Origin: Jannaschia marina
GTDB lineage: Bacteria; Pseudomonadota; Alphaproteobacteria; Rhodobacterales; Rhodobacteraceae
Length of the DNA: 64,000 nucleotides
Reading direction: 5' to 3'
NCBI RefSeq assembly: GCF_013404595.1
Contig: NZ_JABVAX010000005.1
Location: 108,877-172,876 of the forward strand
The position numbers and the translations under genes are program-made. The notes under the pieces are model-generated. The model saw nothing but the letters and a program-made list of their open reading frames with translations, had not been told where the DNA came from and did no database searches. This document shows positions 54,722 to 63,436 of this stretch, piece after piece. Each line of letters opens with the position of its first letter. The stretch's first letter is position 1.

Positions 54722-56355
54722 GCGCCGCGTTCCATGTCCGAAAGCGACGCCCCGGTCGAGAGCATGTCTGGATCGAGCAGCAGTTCGATGACGGCGAGCG
54801 TGCCGCAGGCACGGGCCGCGTCCAGCGCGGGGGCGAACTCGGCCTGCGTCTGCACGACCCAGCCCTGCCCGCCATAGGCGCGCGCCAGCGCGGCGAAGTC
54901 TGGGTTCACAAGGTCCGTGCCCGAGACGCGGCCGGGATAGTGCCGCTCCTGGTGCATCCGGATCGTCCCGTAGCGGCCGTTGTTGGCCACGACGACGATG
55001 GGGGCCGCGCCGTGCTGCATCGCCGTCGACGCCTCGTTCAGCGTCATCTGGAAGCAGCCGTCGCCAGCGAGGCAGACGACCGTGGCACCCGGCCGCGCGA
55101 TCGACGCCGCAATGGCGGCGGGGAAGCCGTAGCCCATGGAGCCCGAGGTCGGCGCAAGCTGCGTGCCGTGACGCCGCCACCGGTAGTAGCGGTGCAGGAA
55201 TGCGGCATAGTTGCCGGCCCCGTTCGTCAGGATCGCATCCTCGGGCAATGTCGCGTCGAGATGTGCGATCACCTGTTCGAGCTTCACCGCGCCCGGCGTC
55301 TCCTTCGGCATGGTCCAGGCCTCGTAGTCGGCCCGGGCCTCCGCCTGCTGTCCGTGCCAGCCGGGCAGCGCATCGTCGCGCGCCGCGAGCGCGGCGATGA
55401 CGTCGGCGGCCCGCGCGACGACGGCGACATGGGCCGACCAGATCCGGTTGATCTCGCCCGGATCGGCATGGACATGGATCACCTTCGGCGCATCGAGCGC
55501 CGGGTCGATCGTCTCGAACCCGCCCGTCGCGATATCGCCCAGCCGCGTGCCGAGCGCGAGGATCACATCGGCGCGCCCGAGCCGCTGCATCAGCTTCGGG
55601 TTCGGCCCGACGTTCAGGTCGCCCACGTAGGCAGGGGACGTGTTGTCGATGTGGTCCTGCCGCCGGAACGTCACCGCGACCGGCAGGCCGTGCCGCTCCG
55701 CCCAAGTGCGTAGGTCGTCGGCCGCCGCCTGTGACCAGCCGGGCCCGCCCGCGACCACGAGGGGGCGCTCCGCCTCGGCCAGCGTCGCGATCAGCGGGTC
55801 GAGATCGGGCACCGCCTGCACCGGCAGGGTGAGTGGCGGGCGGTCGAGCGTGGCGGCCTCGTCGCTCAGCATATCCTCCGGCAGCGCCAGCACGACCGGC
55901 CCCGGCCGCCCCGATTGCGCGACCGAGAAGGCGCGGGCGACGTACTCCGGCAGGCGCTCCGTCGCGTCGACCTCGGCGACCCATTTGACGAGCCCCCCGA
56001 AGAGCGCGCGGTAGTCGACCTCCTGAAAGGCCTCGCGGTCGCGGTGGGCCCGCGCGATCTGACCGACGAAGCAGACCATCGGCGTCGAATCCTGCATCGC
56101 GACATGCAGCCCCGCGCTGGCATTCGTGGCCCCCGGCCCCCGCGTCACGAAGACGACGCCCGGCCGCCCGGTCAGCTTGGCCGTCGCCTCCGCCATCATG
56201 GCGGCCCCGCCCTCCTGCCGGCAGACGATGTTGTCGATTCCGCTGTCGCAGAGCCCGTCGAGTGCCGCGAGGAAGCTCTCGCCCGGGACGGAAAAGACGC
56301 GCTCCACGCCCTGCAGGCGCAATTGGTCCGCCAGGATCTGGCCGCCGTGCCGCAT
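54718..56355 (-). CDS. thiamine-diphosphate-dependent enzyme, acetolactate synthase-like
   Basis: 545 residues with three domains. The N-terminal Pyr domain holds the catalytic Glu48 (VCRQEGGAAMMAEATAKLTG). A central Rossmann-like domain starts about 180. The C-terminal PP domain has the GDG...NN motif (LAGDGCFQMTLNEAS ... VVVANNGRYG). It resembles the large subunit of acetolactate synthase, but no small regulatory subunit is adjacent, so it may instead be a 2-keto-acid decarboxylase or oxalyl-CoA-type enzyme. It is coupled to the PLP decarboxylase, suggesting a shared pathway. Confidence 0.87.
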   Translation of the reverse strand: MRHGGQILADQLRLQGVERVFSVPGESFLAALDGLCDSGIDNIVCRQEGGAAMMAEATAKLTGRPGVVFVTRGPGATNASAGLHVAMQDSTPMVCFVGQIARAHRDREAFQEVDYRALFGGLVKWVAEVDATERLPEYVARAFSVAQSGRPGPVVLALPEDMLSDEAATLDRPPLTLPVQAVPDLDPLIATLAEAERPLVVAGGPGWSQAAADDLRTWAERHGLPVAVTFRRQDHIDNTSPAYVGDLNVGPNPKLMQRLGRADVILALGTRLGDIATGGFETIDPALDAPKVIHVHADPGEINRIWSAHVAVVARAADVIAALAARDDALPGWHGQQAEARADYEAWTMPKETPGAVKLEQVIAHLDATLPEDAILTNGAGNYAAFLHRYYRWRRHGTQLAPTSGSMGYGFPAAIAASIARPGATVVCLAGDGCFQMTLNEASTAMQHGAAPIVVVANNGRYGTIRMHQERHYPGRVSGTDLVNPDFAALARAYGGQGWVVQTQAEFAPALDAARACGTLAVIELLLDPDMLSTGASLSDMERGA

Positions 56356-56406
56356 CGTTCTACCCTCCCTCAGACCGCGTTGCAGTCGTTACGGAAAGGC
56401 GCACGA

Positions 56407-56931
56407 ATGTCCACCGCCCTCGGCCTCTGCGGCTCCCTCCGCCGCGACAGTTTCAACCGCAAGCTCCTGGCCGAGGCGGGCCGGCTCTACGGCGGGCTGG
56501 AGGAAGCCGACCTGCGCCTGCCGCTCTACGATGGCGACCTAGAGGCGGCCGAGGGCTTGCCCGCCGGGGTCGAGACGCTGGCCCGTCAGATCGCCGATGC
56601 GCCGGCCGTGCTCATTGCCTGCCCGGAGTACAACAAGGCCCCGCCGGGCGTGCTGAAGAACGCGCTCGACTGGATCAGCCGTGCACCGGGCCGCGTGCTC
56701 GACGGCAAGCCGGTCGCGATCATGTCGGCCACCGCTGGGCGTGCCGGGGGCGAGCGGACGCTCGCCGCGCTGCGCCTCTGGCTCGTGCCCTTCGGCGCGG
56801 CGGTGCTGACGGGGCCGGATGTTCTCGTGGGTCAGGCGAGCGGGCAATTCGACGGTGCGGGCCGGCTGACGAACGAGATCAACCTGAAGGCCCTCACCAC
56901 ACTGATGGAGAAGCTCAAAACAGGCTCCTGA
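56407..56931 (+). CDS. NADPH-dependent FMN reductase family protein
   Basis: 174 residues with a flavodoxin-like fold. LGLCGSLRRDSFNRKLLAEA is the phosphate-binding N-terminus, and LIACPEYNKAPPGVLKNALDWIS is the signature flavin-contact block. It probably reduces FMN, quinones or azo compounds with NAD(P)H. It is divergent from the ThDP enzyme across 51 bp and convergent with the TSUP permease, with which it overlaps by 17 bp at the 3' end. Confidence 0.92.
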   Translation: MSTALGLCGSLRRDSFNRKLLAEAGRLYGGLEEADLRLPLYDGDLEAAEGLPAGVETLARQIADAPAVLIACPEYNKAPPGVLKNALDWISRAPGRVLDGKPVAIMSATAGRAGGERTLAALRLWLVPFGAAVLTGPDVLVGQASGQFDGAGRLTNEINLKALTTLMEKLKTGS

Positions 56932-57649
56932 CGATCAGGACGCCCGCCGCCGTCGCCGCGAGGCCCAGCGCCCAGGGCCGGATCGCCCGCCGCGCCACCC
57001 GCGCCGCGAGCGGCCGCACGAGCCAGAGCGTCACCGGCACCGCCGGCGCGAGCGTGAGCGCGAAAGCGAGGTGGCTGAGGCCGATCACCCCGGCCAGAAG
57101 GAGCGCGGCGATGGAGACGGCCATGCCGAAGGCGAAGAAGACGTTCTGCGTCGCCGCCGAGCGCCGGGTCTCGACCTCGGCATAGACGATGGCCATGGGA
57201 GGCGCCCCGATCCCAGTGAGCGTGCCCATGACACCCGCGACCGTGCCCGCGCCAAAGAGCGTCGGCGGCGTGAGCGGCAGGCGCAGGCCCAGGAGCGTCA
57301 GCCCGACCGCGAACCAGACGAGAAGCCCGGTCACGAGCGGCAGCGCGGGCGTGCCGACGACCCGCGTGGCGATCCAGGCGGCAATCGCGGCCCCGAGCGC
57401 GCGCCCCGCGAAGCCGGGCGGCAAGTCGCGGACGACGACCGAGGAGCGGTCGGCGAGGAACGCCCCCGCCCCCACGCAGAGCCCGACGAGGAGGACCGTG
57501 CCCGGCAGGTAGTCGGGTGCGAGCAGGGCCAGCATCGGCGCGGCCACCATGCCGTAGCCCTGTCCGGCGAGCCGCTGCACGCCCGTCCCGACCGCCACCG
57601 CGACAAGGCAGGCGAGCCAGACCCCGACGCCGGGCAGAAGCTCAGCCAC
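56915..57649 (-). CDS. TSUP family (TauE/SafE) membrane permease
   Basis: 244 residues with about seven or eight hydrophobic helices and the paired TauE/SafE repeats (QGYGMVAAPMLALLAPDYLPGTVLLVGLCVG and VMGTLTGIGAPPMAIVYAEVE). The family moves sulfite, sulfoacetate or other small organic anions. It starts with GTG at 57649 and its start region overlaps the end of the frameshifted VOC gene. Substrate unknown. Confidence 0.85.
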   Translation of the reverse strand: MAELLPGVGVWLACLVAVAVGTGVQRLAGQGYGMVAAPMLALLAPDYLPGTVLLVGLCVGAGAFLADRSSVVVRDLPPGFAGRALGAAIAAWIATRVVGTPALPLVTGLLVWFAVGLTLLGLRLPLTPPTLFGAGTVAGVMGTLTGIGAPPMAIVYAEVETRRSAATQNVFFAFGMAVSIAALLLAGVIGLSHLAFALTLAPAVPVTLWLVRPLAARVARRAIRPWALGLAATAAGVLIVRSLF

Positions 57650-58066
57650 GCACCGGAATCTCGATCAGGTTACCGTCCGGGTCGCGCACATAGAGCGAGG
57701 TGAGCGGCCCCGTCGCGCCGGTTCGCGCCACTGGCCCCTCCTCGACGCCCACACCGCGGTCCGCCAGATGCGTGGCCCAGCCGTCGAGCGAACCTTCGGT
57801 GAGAAAGCAGAGATCCGCCGTCCCCGGTCCCGGACATGCGGCCTTCGGCTCCCATTCCGCCCCCGCACGGTGCAGGTTGATCTTCTGATCCCCGAACCGC
57901 AGTGCGAGACGGGTCGAGCCGTCGGCGGGCCGAAACACCTCCCGTGTCATGCCGAGAACGTCCCCGCGTACCACGCCGCCGTCGCCTCCGGGTCGGCTAC
58001 GGTCAGGACGAGATGATCGAGGGCAGTGACGCGAAACCGCCCTCTCTCCGCTTCGGAAATACTCAA
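57642..58066 (-). pseudogene. frameshifted VOC family (glyoxalase-like) gene
   Basis: The 3' part reads GMTREVFRPADGSTRLALRF ... LYVRDPDGNLIEIPVRG, the C-terminal two thirds of a VOC protein. The missing first strand, TALDHLVLTVADPEATAAWYAG, is in another frame just upstream. The frames switch inside the G-run (C-run at 57962-57965 on the plus strand), after which the N-terminal frame meets TGA. No ATG precedes the first part; a TTG at 58066 is the best start. Either a recent frameshift or a base-calling error in the homopolymer explains it. An intact protein would be about 140 residues. Confidence 0.75.
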
Positions 58067-58093
58067 GGACGCCACGCCTGGGGCCGCGCCACG

Positions 58094-59278
58094 TCAGACC
58101 CCCGCCGCGACGATGGCATCCGCCAGAAGCGGCACCGTCGCCGCGTTGAGCCCCGCGATGTTCATCCGCGAGTCGCCCACCATGTAGACCCCGTGGTCGC
58201 GCCGCATGGCCTCCACCTGCTCGGGCGTGGCCCCGAGGAGCGAAAACATGCCCCGGTGCGCGGCGAGGAAGCCGAAGCGGTCGGACCCGGTCCGCTCGCG
58301 CAGGGCGGCGGCAAGGCTTTCGCGCAGGCCGAGCATCCCCGTGCGCACCTCCTCGAGTTCCGCGGCCCAATCGGCGCGCAGGGCATCGTCGGTCAGGATC
58401 ATCGACACGACGCGCGCGCCATGGTCCGGCGGGAAGGAGAAATTGAGCCGGTTGAGCGAGGCCATCGCCCCCTGCGTCACCTTAAGCTCCGCGGCCGAGG
58501 GCGCGATCGCCATCAGGAGGCCCGTGCGTTCCCGGTAGATGCCGAAGTTCTTGGAACAGGACGCCGCGATCAGCGCCTCGGGCACCTTCGCGATGAGGGC
58601 GCGCATCCCCGCCGCATCGGCGTCGAGCCCGTCGCCGAAGCCCTGGTAGGCGATGTCGACGAAGGGGACGAGGCCGCGCGCGACGCAGAGATCGGCCACC
58701 TGCCCCCATTGGTCGAGCGTCAGGTTCGCGCCCGTCGGGTTGTGGCAGCAGCCGTGGAGCATCACCACGTCGCCCGCCTTGGCCCGCGACAGGTCCGCGT
58801 GCATCCCTTCGATGTCCACGCCCCCGGTTTCCGCGTCGAAATAGCGGTACTCGGCAATCTCGATGCCAAGGTGCTTCGCGATCGCCGGATGGTTCGGCCA
58901 GGTCGGCGCAGACAACCAGAGCGTGGCCCCCGGCGCGGCCTTCCGCATCAGCTCCAGCCCCTGCCGGATCGCGCCCGTCCCGCCCGGCGTCGCGACGCAG
59001 GCCAGACGGTCGGCGGGCCGCGCGTCGCCCAGCACCAGCGTCGACAGCGCCTCGGCAAAGGCCGGATCGCCGGCGAGGCCCGTGTAGACCTTTGTGTCCT
59101 GCGTCTCGACCAATTGCCGCTCGGCGGCCTTCACGGCGCGCATCACCGGGGTCAGGCCGCTCGCGTCCTTGTAGACGCCGACGCCGAGGTCGATCTTGGT
59201 GTCGCGCGGATCCTCCCGGTAGGCGGCCATCAGCGCCAGGATCTTGTCGGGGGCCTGCGGGGTCAGGGCGTTCAGCAT
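58094..59278 (-). CDS. aspartate/aromatic amino-acid aminotransferase (class I)
   Basis: 394 residues. The PLP lysine is Lys243 in ASCSKNFGIYRERTG. IDLGVGVYKDASGLTPVMRAVKAAE and MLHGCCHNPTGANLTLDQW are typical of the AspC/TyrB group (aspartate or tyrosine/phenylalanine with 2-oxoglutarate). AspC and TyrB cannot be separated by eye. It begins one base after the sseA stop, so the two genes are in one operon. Confidence 0.93.
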   Translation of the reverse strand: MLNALTPQAPDKILALMAAYREDPRDTKIDLGVGVYKDASGLTPVMRAVKAAERQLVETQDTKVYTGLAGDPAFAEALSTLVLGDARPADRLACVATPGGTGAIRQGLELMRKAAPGATLWLSAPTWPNHPAIAKHLGIEIAEYRYFDAETGGVDIEGMHADLSRAKAGDVVMLHGCCHNPTGANLTLDQWGQVADLCVARGLVPFVDIAYQGFGDGLDADAAGMRALIAKVPEALIAASCSKNFGIYRERTGLLMAIAPSAAELKVTQGAMASLNRLNFSFPPDHGARVVSMILTDDALRADWAAELEEVRTGMLGLRESLAAALRERTGSDRFGFLAAHRGMFSLLGATPEQVEAMRRDHGVYMVGDSRMNIAGLNAATVPLLADAIVAAGV

Positions 59279-59279
59279 G

Positions 59280-60155
59280 TCAGCCTCTCTCGATCTTCAG
59301 GTCGGGATACATGCCCCACTCGGCCCAGCTGCCGTCGTAGAGCGAATGGTGGTCGTGTCCGAGCCGGGCGAGCCCGAGGTTCAGCACCGCCGCCGTCACC
59401 CCGGAGCCGCAGCTCGTGATGACCGGCCGGTCGAGGTCGACCCCTGCGGCAACGAAGGCCTGCGCGAGGTCGGGGCCGTCCTTCATGGTACCGTCGGCGC
59501 GGAAGAGCGTGGCGATGGGCACGTTCTTGGCTCCGGGGATATGCCCGGCGCGCAGGCCGGGTCGCGGCTCGGGCGCGTCGCCGCGGAAGCGGGGCGCGGC
59601 ACGGGCATCGACGATCTGCGCATGGCCCAGCTTCGCCGCCTGCGCCACGTCCGTCACGTCGCGCATCAGATCCGGGTGGCGCGTGACGGTCATGTGCCGG
59701 TCGCGGATCGTGGGCGGCTCCGCCGTCACCTTCCGCGCCTCCGCCCGCCACTTGGCGAACCCGCCGTCGAGCACCGCCGCCGTCTGCCCGAAGAGCCGGA
59801 ACAGCCACCAGAGGCGCGCCGCCGAGAAGACCCCGCCCGCATTGCCGTCGTAGATGACGACCGTATGGCCGTCGCCCACGCCCAGCTTGCGCATCCGCGA
59901 CATGAACTTCTCGACCGGCGGGGCCATGTGCGGCAGGGTGCTGCGCCCGTCGCTGACCTCATCGAGCGCGACGAACCGCGCACCGGGGATGTGGCCCGCA
60001 TCGTATTCGGCCCGCGCGTCGCGCCCGGCGTCCGGCAGGTACCACGAGGCGTCGATCACCCGCAGGTCGGGCGAGGTCAGCCGCTGCGCGAGCCAGCGCG
60101 TCGAGACGAGCGTGGCCGGATCGTCGCGCATCGTGTCGGTCGCGGGGTTGGACAT
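59280..60155 (-). CDS. sseA: 3-mercaptopyruvate sulfurtransferase (two rhodanese domains)
   Basis: 291 residues: an inactive N-terminal rhodanese domain and a catalytic C-terminal one. The active loop is CGSGVT with Cys249, the form typical of mercaptopyruvate sulfurtransferase rather than thiosulfate sulfurtransferase (CRxGxR/T). It transfers sulfur from 3-mercaptopyruvate. The adjacent aminotransferase could make 3-mercaptopyruvate by transaminating cysteine, which would explain the operon. Confidence 0.93.
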   Translation of the reverse strand: MSNPATDTMRDDPATLVSTRWLAQRLTSPDLRVIDASWYLPDAGRDARAEYDAGHIPGARFVALDEVSDGRSTLPHMAPPVEKFMSRMRKLGVGDGHTVVIYDGNAGGVFSAARLWWLFRLFGQTAAVLDGGFAKWRAEARKVTAEPPTIRDRHMTVTRHPDLMRDVTDVAQAAKLGHAQIVDARAAPRFRGDAPEPRPGLRAGHIPGAKNVPIATLFRADGTMKDGPDLAQAFVAAGVDLDRPVITSCGSGVTAAVLNLGLARLGHDHHSLYDGSWAEWGMYPDLKIERG

Positions 60156-60325
60156 GGAGCCTCCGACGTCGGATCAGGGTCGCCGGGGGGCTTACGCCCC
60201 TCCGCCCCCATGTGCAACGCGCCATCGCGCACGCGGGGCTTGCCACGGGCGCGCGCGGGCCGTATGGGGCGGCTTCCACCGGGCGGACACCCTTGGAGGC
60301 CGCCCCTCATCAACGGAGTAACATC

Positions 60326-60988
60326 ATGGCTAAAGAGATTCCGGATCTCGTGGCACATGCACGGACGGGGACAGGCAAGGGGGCCGCTCGTCAGGCACGT
60401 CGGGACGGCATGGTCCCCGGCGTCGTGTACGGCGGCGGGGAAGACCCGCTTCCGATCCAGATCCCCTTCAACGACCTTCTCAAGAAGCTGAAGGCCGGCC
60501 GCTTCCGCGCGACGCTGTGGAACCTGAAGGTCGAGGGTCAGGACGACGTCCGCGTCATCGCCCGCGACGTGCAGCGCGACGTGGTCAAGGACCTGCCGAC
60601 GCACCTCGACCTGATGCGCCTGCGCCGCACGTCGAAGGTCAACCTCTTCATCCCCGTCACCTTCGAGGGCGTCGACGGCTCGCCCGGCGACAAGAAGGGC
60701 GGCGTCCTGACGGTCGTGCGCCCCGAAGTGGAGCTGCGGGTGACCGCCGGCGAGATCCCCGAGGAGATCGTCGTGGATTGCTCGGGCATGGAGATCGGCG
60801 ACACGATCACCATCTCGAACGTGACGCTGCCCTCGGGCGCGAAGCCCACGATCGACCGCGACTTCGTCATCGCCAACATGCAGGCCCCCTCGGGTCTCGC
60901 CTCGCAGAAGGACGACGACGAGGACGAGGAGACCGTCGAGACCGAGGTCATCAACGAGAAGAGCGACGCCGAGGGCGAAGAGGAGTAA
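60326..60988 (+). CDS. rplY: 50S ribosomal protein L25 / general stress protein Ctc
   Basis: 220 residues: an N-terminal L25 5S-rRNA-binding domain ([27 protein letters not shown]), a C-terminal TL5/Ctc beta domain ([32 protein letters not shown]), and an acidic tail ([10 protein letters not shown]...EEE). The ATG at 60326 follows CGGAG. It is usually next to pth in proteobacteria but is single here, closed by a strong hairpin. Confidence 0.96.
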   Translation: MAKEIPDLVAHARTGTGKGAARQARRDGMVPGVVYGGGEDPLPIQIPFNDLLKKLKAGRFRATLWNLKVEGQDDVRVIARDVQRDVVKDLPTHLDLMRLRRTSKVNLFIPVTFEGVDGSPGDKKGGVLTVVRPEVELRVTAGEIPEEIVVDCSGMEIGDTITISNVTLPSGAKPTIDRDFVIANMQAPSGLASQKDDDEDEETVETEVINEKSDAEGEEE

Positions 60989-61014
60989 TCCTCTCCCTTT
61001 TCGACGAGACGCAA

Positions 61015-61048
61015 AAACGGGCGCGAAGGGAGACCTTCGCGCCCGTTT
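61015..61048. terminator. strong hairpin after rplY
   Basis: AAACGGGCGCGAAGG and CCTTCGCGCCCGTTT form a perfect 15-bp stem with a GAGA loop, starting 26 bp after the rplY stop. A-rich sequence on the left and GTTT on the right let it act on both strands. It also lies downstream of the convergent lipoprotein gene. Confidence 0.85.
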
Positions 61049-61119
61049 CGCATCCGCCCGGCCCTCCCCGCCCGGACGGATGCTCCGGCTGACGCGGCGG
61101 GGCAGCGCCGCGCGCTGGC

Positions 61120-61305
61120 TCAGTCGTCGCTCAGCGCGGCGTGCGTGCCGCGCACCACGAGCTTGCCCGCGCCCACGCCCGTCTTCACGACGGTTTTCGT
61201 GGCGAAGAGGCCGGCGTCGACGGTGTTGTCGACGACACGCTCGGCCGAGCAGGCGGAGACGCCGGCGACGAGGGCGACGGCAAGGGCGATACGGGTGAAG
61301 GACAT
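61120..61305 (-). CDS. very small lipoprotein
   Basis: 61 residues. A signal (MSFTRIALAVALVAGVSAC) with lipobox VSAC (Cys19) is followed by about 42 residues (RVVDNTVDAGLFATKTVVKTGVGAGKLVVRG) that alternate hydrophobic and small residues. It is probably an envelope lipoprotein processed by Lgt. Family unrecognised. It is divergent from the LysR gene across 158 bp. Confidence 0.72.
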   Translation of the reverse strand: MSFTRIALAVALVAGVSACSAERVVDNTVDAGLFATKTVVKTGVGAGKLVVRGTHAALSDD

Positions 61306-61422
61306 GGCAGAACTCCGTGACGCGTCGGCGGTTGCGGCGGGTGGGACGTGCGACGCGCCGTCCCGGCCGTGGAAGACTGCGCTTCCGATGGCCGGGATAT
61401 GCCAGCCAGGATCAAACAAGGA

Positions 61423-61443
61423 AAACGAATAAGAATTGCGTTT
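61423..61443. promoter_or_regulatory. AAACG-N11-CGTTT dyad upstream of the LysR gene
   Basis: AAACG (61423-61427) and CGTTT (61439-61443) are inverted arms 11 bp apart, ending 20 bp before the LysR start codon. The spacer is A/T rich. LysR-family operators usually have T-N11-A dyads, and this fits autoregulation or control of the divergent lipoprotein gene. Confidence 0.4.
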
Positions 61444-61463
61444 CAATCTAGTTTTGCTCATAC

Positions 61464-62393
61464 ATGGCCATGGACATCGCCCTTCTCCGCACCTTCCTCG
61501 CCGTCTCCGACACCGGCAGTTTCGTGGCGGCCTCCGCCCGGCTCTTCGTCACGCAATCCGCCGTCAGCCTGCGCGTCCAGCGGCTGGAGGATCAGCTGGG
61601 CCAGGTGCTCTTCACCCGCTCGAAGGCCGGGGTCGCGCTCACGCCCGCGGGGCGGGCCTTCGAGCGCTACGCGATCTCCCTCGTCAAGCTCTGGGAGGAG
61701 GCGCGCCAGCAGGTGGCCGTGCCCGAGGGCTTCCACCAGAGCCTCACGATCGGGGCGCAATACTCGCTCTGGCCCCGACTGGGGTTCCGCTGGATGGACG
61801 CCCTGCAGCAGGCCCGGCCGGACCTCGCCCTGCGCGCCGAGCTCGGGATGCCCGACCGGCTGACGCGGTTCCTGATCGAGGGCGTGATCCAGGTGGCGCT
61901 GACCTACCTGCCCCAGGCCCGCCCCGGCCTCACCGTCGTGCCGGTGATGGAGGACGAGCTCATCCTCGCCTCTTCCTTTCCCTCGGACGACATGGCGGCA
62001 GTGCGCGACGCCTACGTCTTCATGGACTGGGGCCCGGAGTTCACCCAGGCCCATGCCACCGACCTGCCCGACCTGCCGATCGCCGGCGTGACCCTCTCGC
62101 TCGGGGCCCTCGGGATCGACTACATCGTCAATCGCCGCGCCGCCGCCTATCTGCCGGCGCGGGCCGCGAAACCGCTGCTCGATGCGGGACGGCTCCACCT
62201 CGTCCCCGGCGCGCCTGTCTTCCCCTACCCCGTCTGGTCGGTCTTCCGCGACGACCTGCCCGATGACCTGGCGACGACCGCGCGCCAGACGCTGGCGGAG
62301 GTCGCCCAACGCGCCGAGGACGCGCAGGAAGAAGTCATGGACGAGCTGGAGCGCCTGACCGGTCATGCGGTCGAGACGCTGGGCGAGGACTAG
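61464..62393 (+). CDS. LysR family transcriptional regulator
   Basis: 309 residues. The N-terminal HTH (LLRTFLAVSDTGSFVAASARLFVTQSAVSLRVQRLEDQLGQVLFTRSKAGVALTPAG, about 7-63) is classic LysR, followed by a periplasmic-binding-like ligand domain (LTIGAQYSLWPRLGFRWMDAL...). The inducer is unknown. A second ATG lies two codons in. The neighbours are a divergent small lipoprotein and a convergent oxidoreductase. Confidence 0.93.
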   Translation: MAMDIALLRTFLAVSDTGSFVAASARLFVTQSAVSLRVQRLEDQLGQVLFTRSKAGVALTPAGRAFERYAISLVKLWEEARQQVAVPEGFHQSLTIGAQYSLWPRLGFRWMDALQQARPDLALRAELGMPDRLTRFLIEGVIQVALTYLPQARPGLTVVPVMEDELILASSFPSDDMAAVRDAYVFMDWGPEFTQAHATDLPDLPIAGVTLSLGALGIDYIVNRRAAAYLPARAAKPLLDAGRLHLVPGAPVFPYPVWSVFRDDLPDDLATTARQTLAEVAQRAEDAQEEVMDELERLTGHAVETLGED

Positions 62394-62433
62394 CGCCGTC
62401 CCGCCCGGGACCGGCGGGTCGACTTGTCCCGTC

Positions 62434-63411
62434 TTACCCTCCGGGCCGCCCACCGGCCTTCGCGTAGACCGCGTCGATCATCGCCTGCGTGCCCCGCGCG
62501 TCCTCCAGCGTCCAGGGGAACGGGGCCTCGCCGCGCACCGCCGCCCCGAAGGCCTCGACCTGCAGGACGTATTGGTTCGGCTCGGTCCAGCGTTCGACCC
62601 GCGTGCCGTCGCCCGTGCGCACCTCCAGCCGCGCCACGTCGAAGACGCCGGCGTTGAAGGGGGCCGTCAGGCGGATGAGCCCGGCCTCGCCGTGGAAGAG
62701 CACGAACTGCTCCGGCAGCAGGCGCATCGAGTTGACGAAATGGCCCGTGAACCCCGGGAAGCGGACCGAGACGCGGGCCAGCACGTCGCAACCCTCCTCC
62801 CAGTCGATGTCGGCGTGGGTGATCGCCTCGGGCTCCTGCCCCGTGGCCCAGCGGACGGAGCCGTAGCTGTAGACCCCGATGTCGGGCAGCGCCCCGCCCC
62901 CGGTCGCCGCGGTGTTGCGGATGTTCCCGGGGTCGGCGGAATTGTCGTAGGTGAAGACGCCCTCCACGTGACGCAGCCGCCCGATGGCCCCCTCGGCCAG
63001 AAGCGTGCGCACCCGCTGCCACTGCGGATGATGGACGATCATGTAGGCCTCGGCGCAGACGCGCCCGGTCTCGTCGCGCGCGGCGATCAGCGGGGCGATC
63101 GCATCGGCCCGCATCGCCACCGGCTTCTCGACCAGCACGTGCTTGCCCGCGCGCAGGGCCCTCTCGGCCCATTCGGCATGCAGAGTATGCGGCAGCGGGA
63201 TATAGACCGCGTCGACTTCATCGTCGGCCAGCACCGCGTCATAGCTCTCGTGCACCCGCAGCCCCGGTACGAGCGCCGCGAAGGGTGCGGCCTTCCCGGT
63301 CGAGCGGGTGCCCAGGGCGACGACCTGATGCCCCGCCGCCAGCTGGATCGCCGGCACCATATGGTTCCGCGCGAAGGTCGACGCGCCCAGCACGCCCCAT
63401 CGGATCGTCAT
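62434..63411 (-). CDS. Gfo/Idh/MocA family oxidoreductase
   Basis: 325 residues. The Rossmann start is WGVLGASTFARNHMVPAI (residues 5-22) and the conserved EKPVA is at 95-99 (Lys96). AEAYMIVHHPQWQRV and ALPDIGVYSYGSVRW (Asp/Tyr-containing) are the catalytic region of the C-terminal domain. It should oxidise or reduce a sugar or inositol-like substrate with NAD(P). It lies 25 bp downstream of the antiporter gene on the same strand. Confidence 0.92.
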   Translation of the reverse strand: MTIRWGVLGASTFARNHMVPAIQLAAGHQVVALGTRSTGKAAPFAALVPGLRVHESYDAVLADDEVDAVYIPLPHTLHAEWAERALRAGKHVLVEKPVAMRADAIAPLIAARDETGRVCAEAYMIVHHPQWQRVRTLLAEGAIGRLRHVEGVFTYDNSADPGNIRNTAATGGGALPDIGVYSYGSVRWATGQEPEAITHADIDWEEGCDVLARVSVRFPGFTGHFVNSMRLLPEQFVLFHGEAGLIRLTAPFNAGVFDVARLEVRTGDGTRVERWTEPNQYVLQVEAFGAAVRGEAPFPWTLEDARGTQAMIDAVYAKAGGRPGG

Positions 63412-63436
63412 GTCGTCCGTCCTCCCGCGGCGGAGG

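Noticed and set aside
54722..55984. Fusion of the PLP decarboxylase with an upstream domain in the same frame
   Set aside because: The upstream translation is an out-of-frame reading of the ThDP enzyme; the ATGA overlap gives the natural start.
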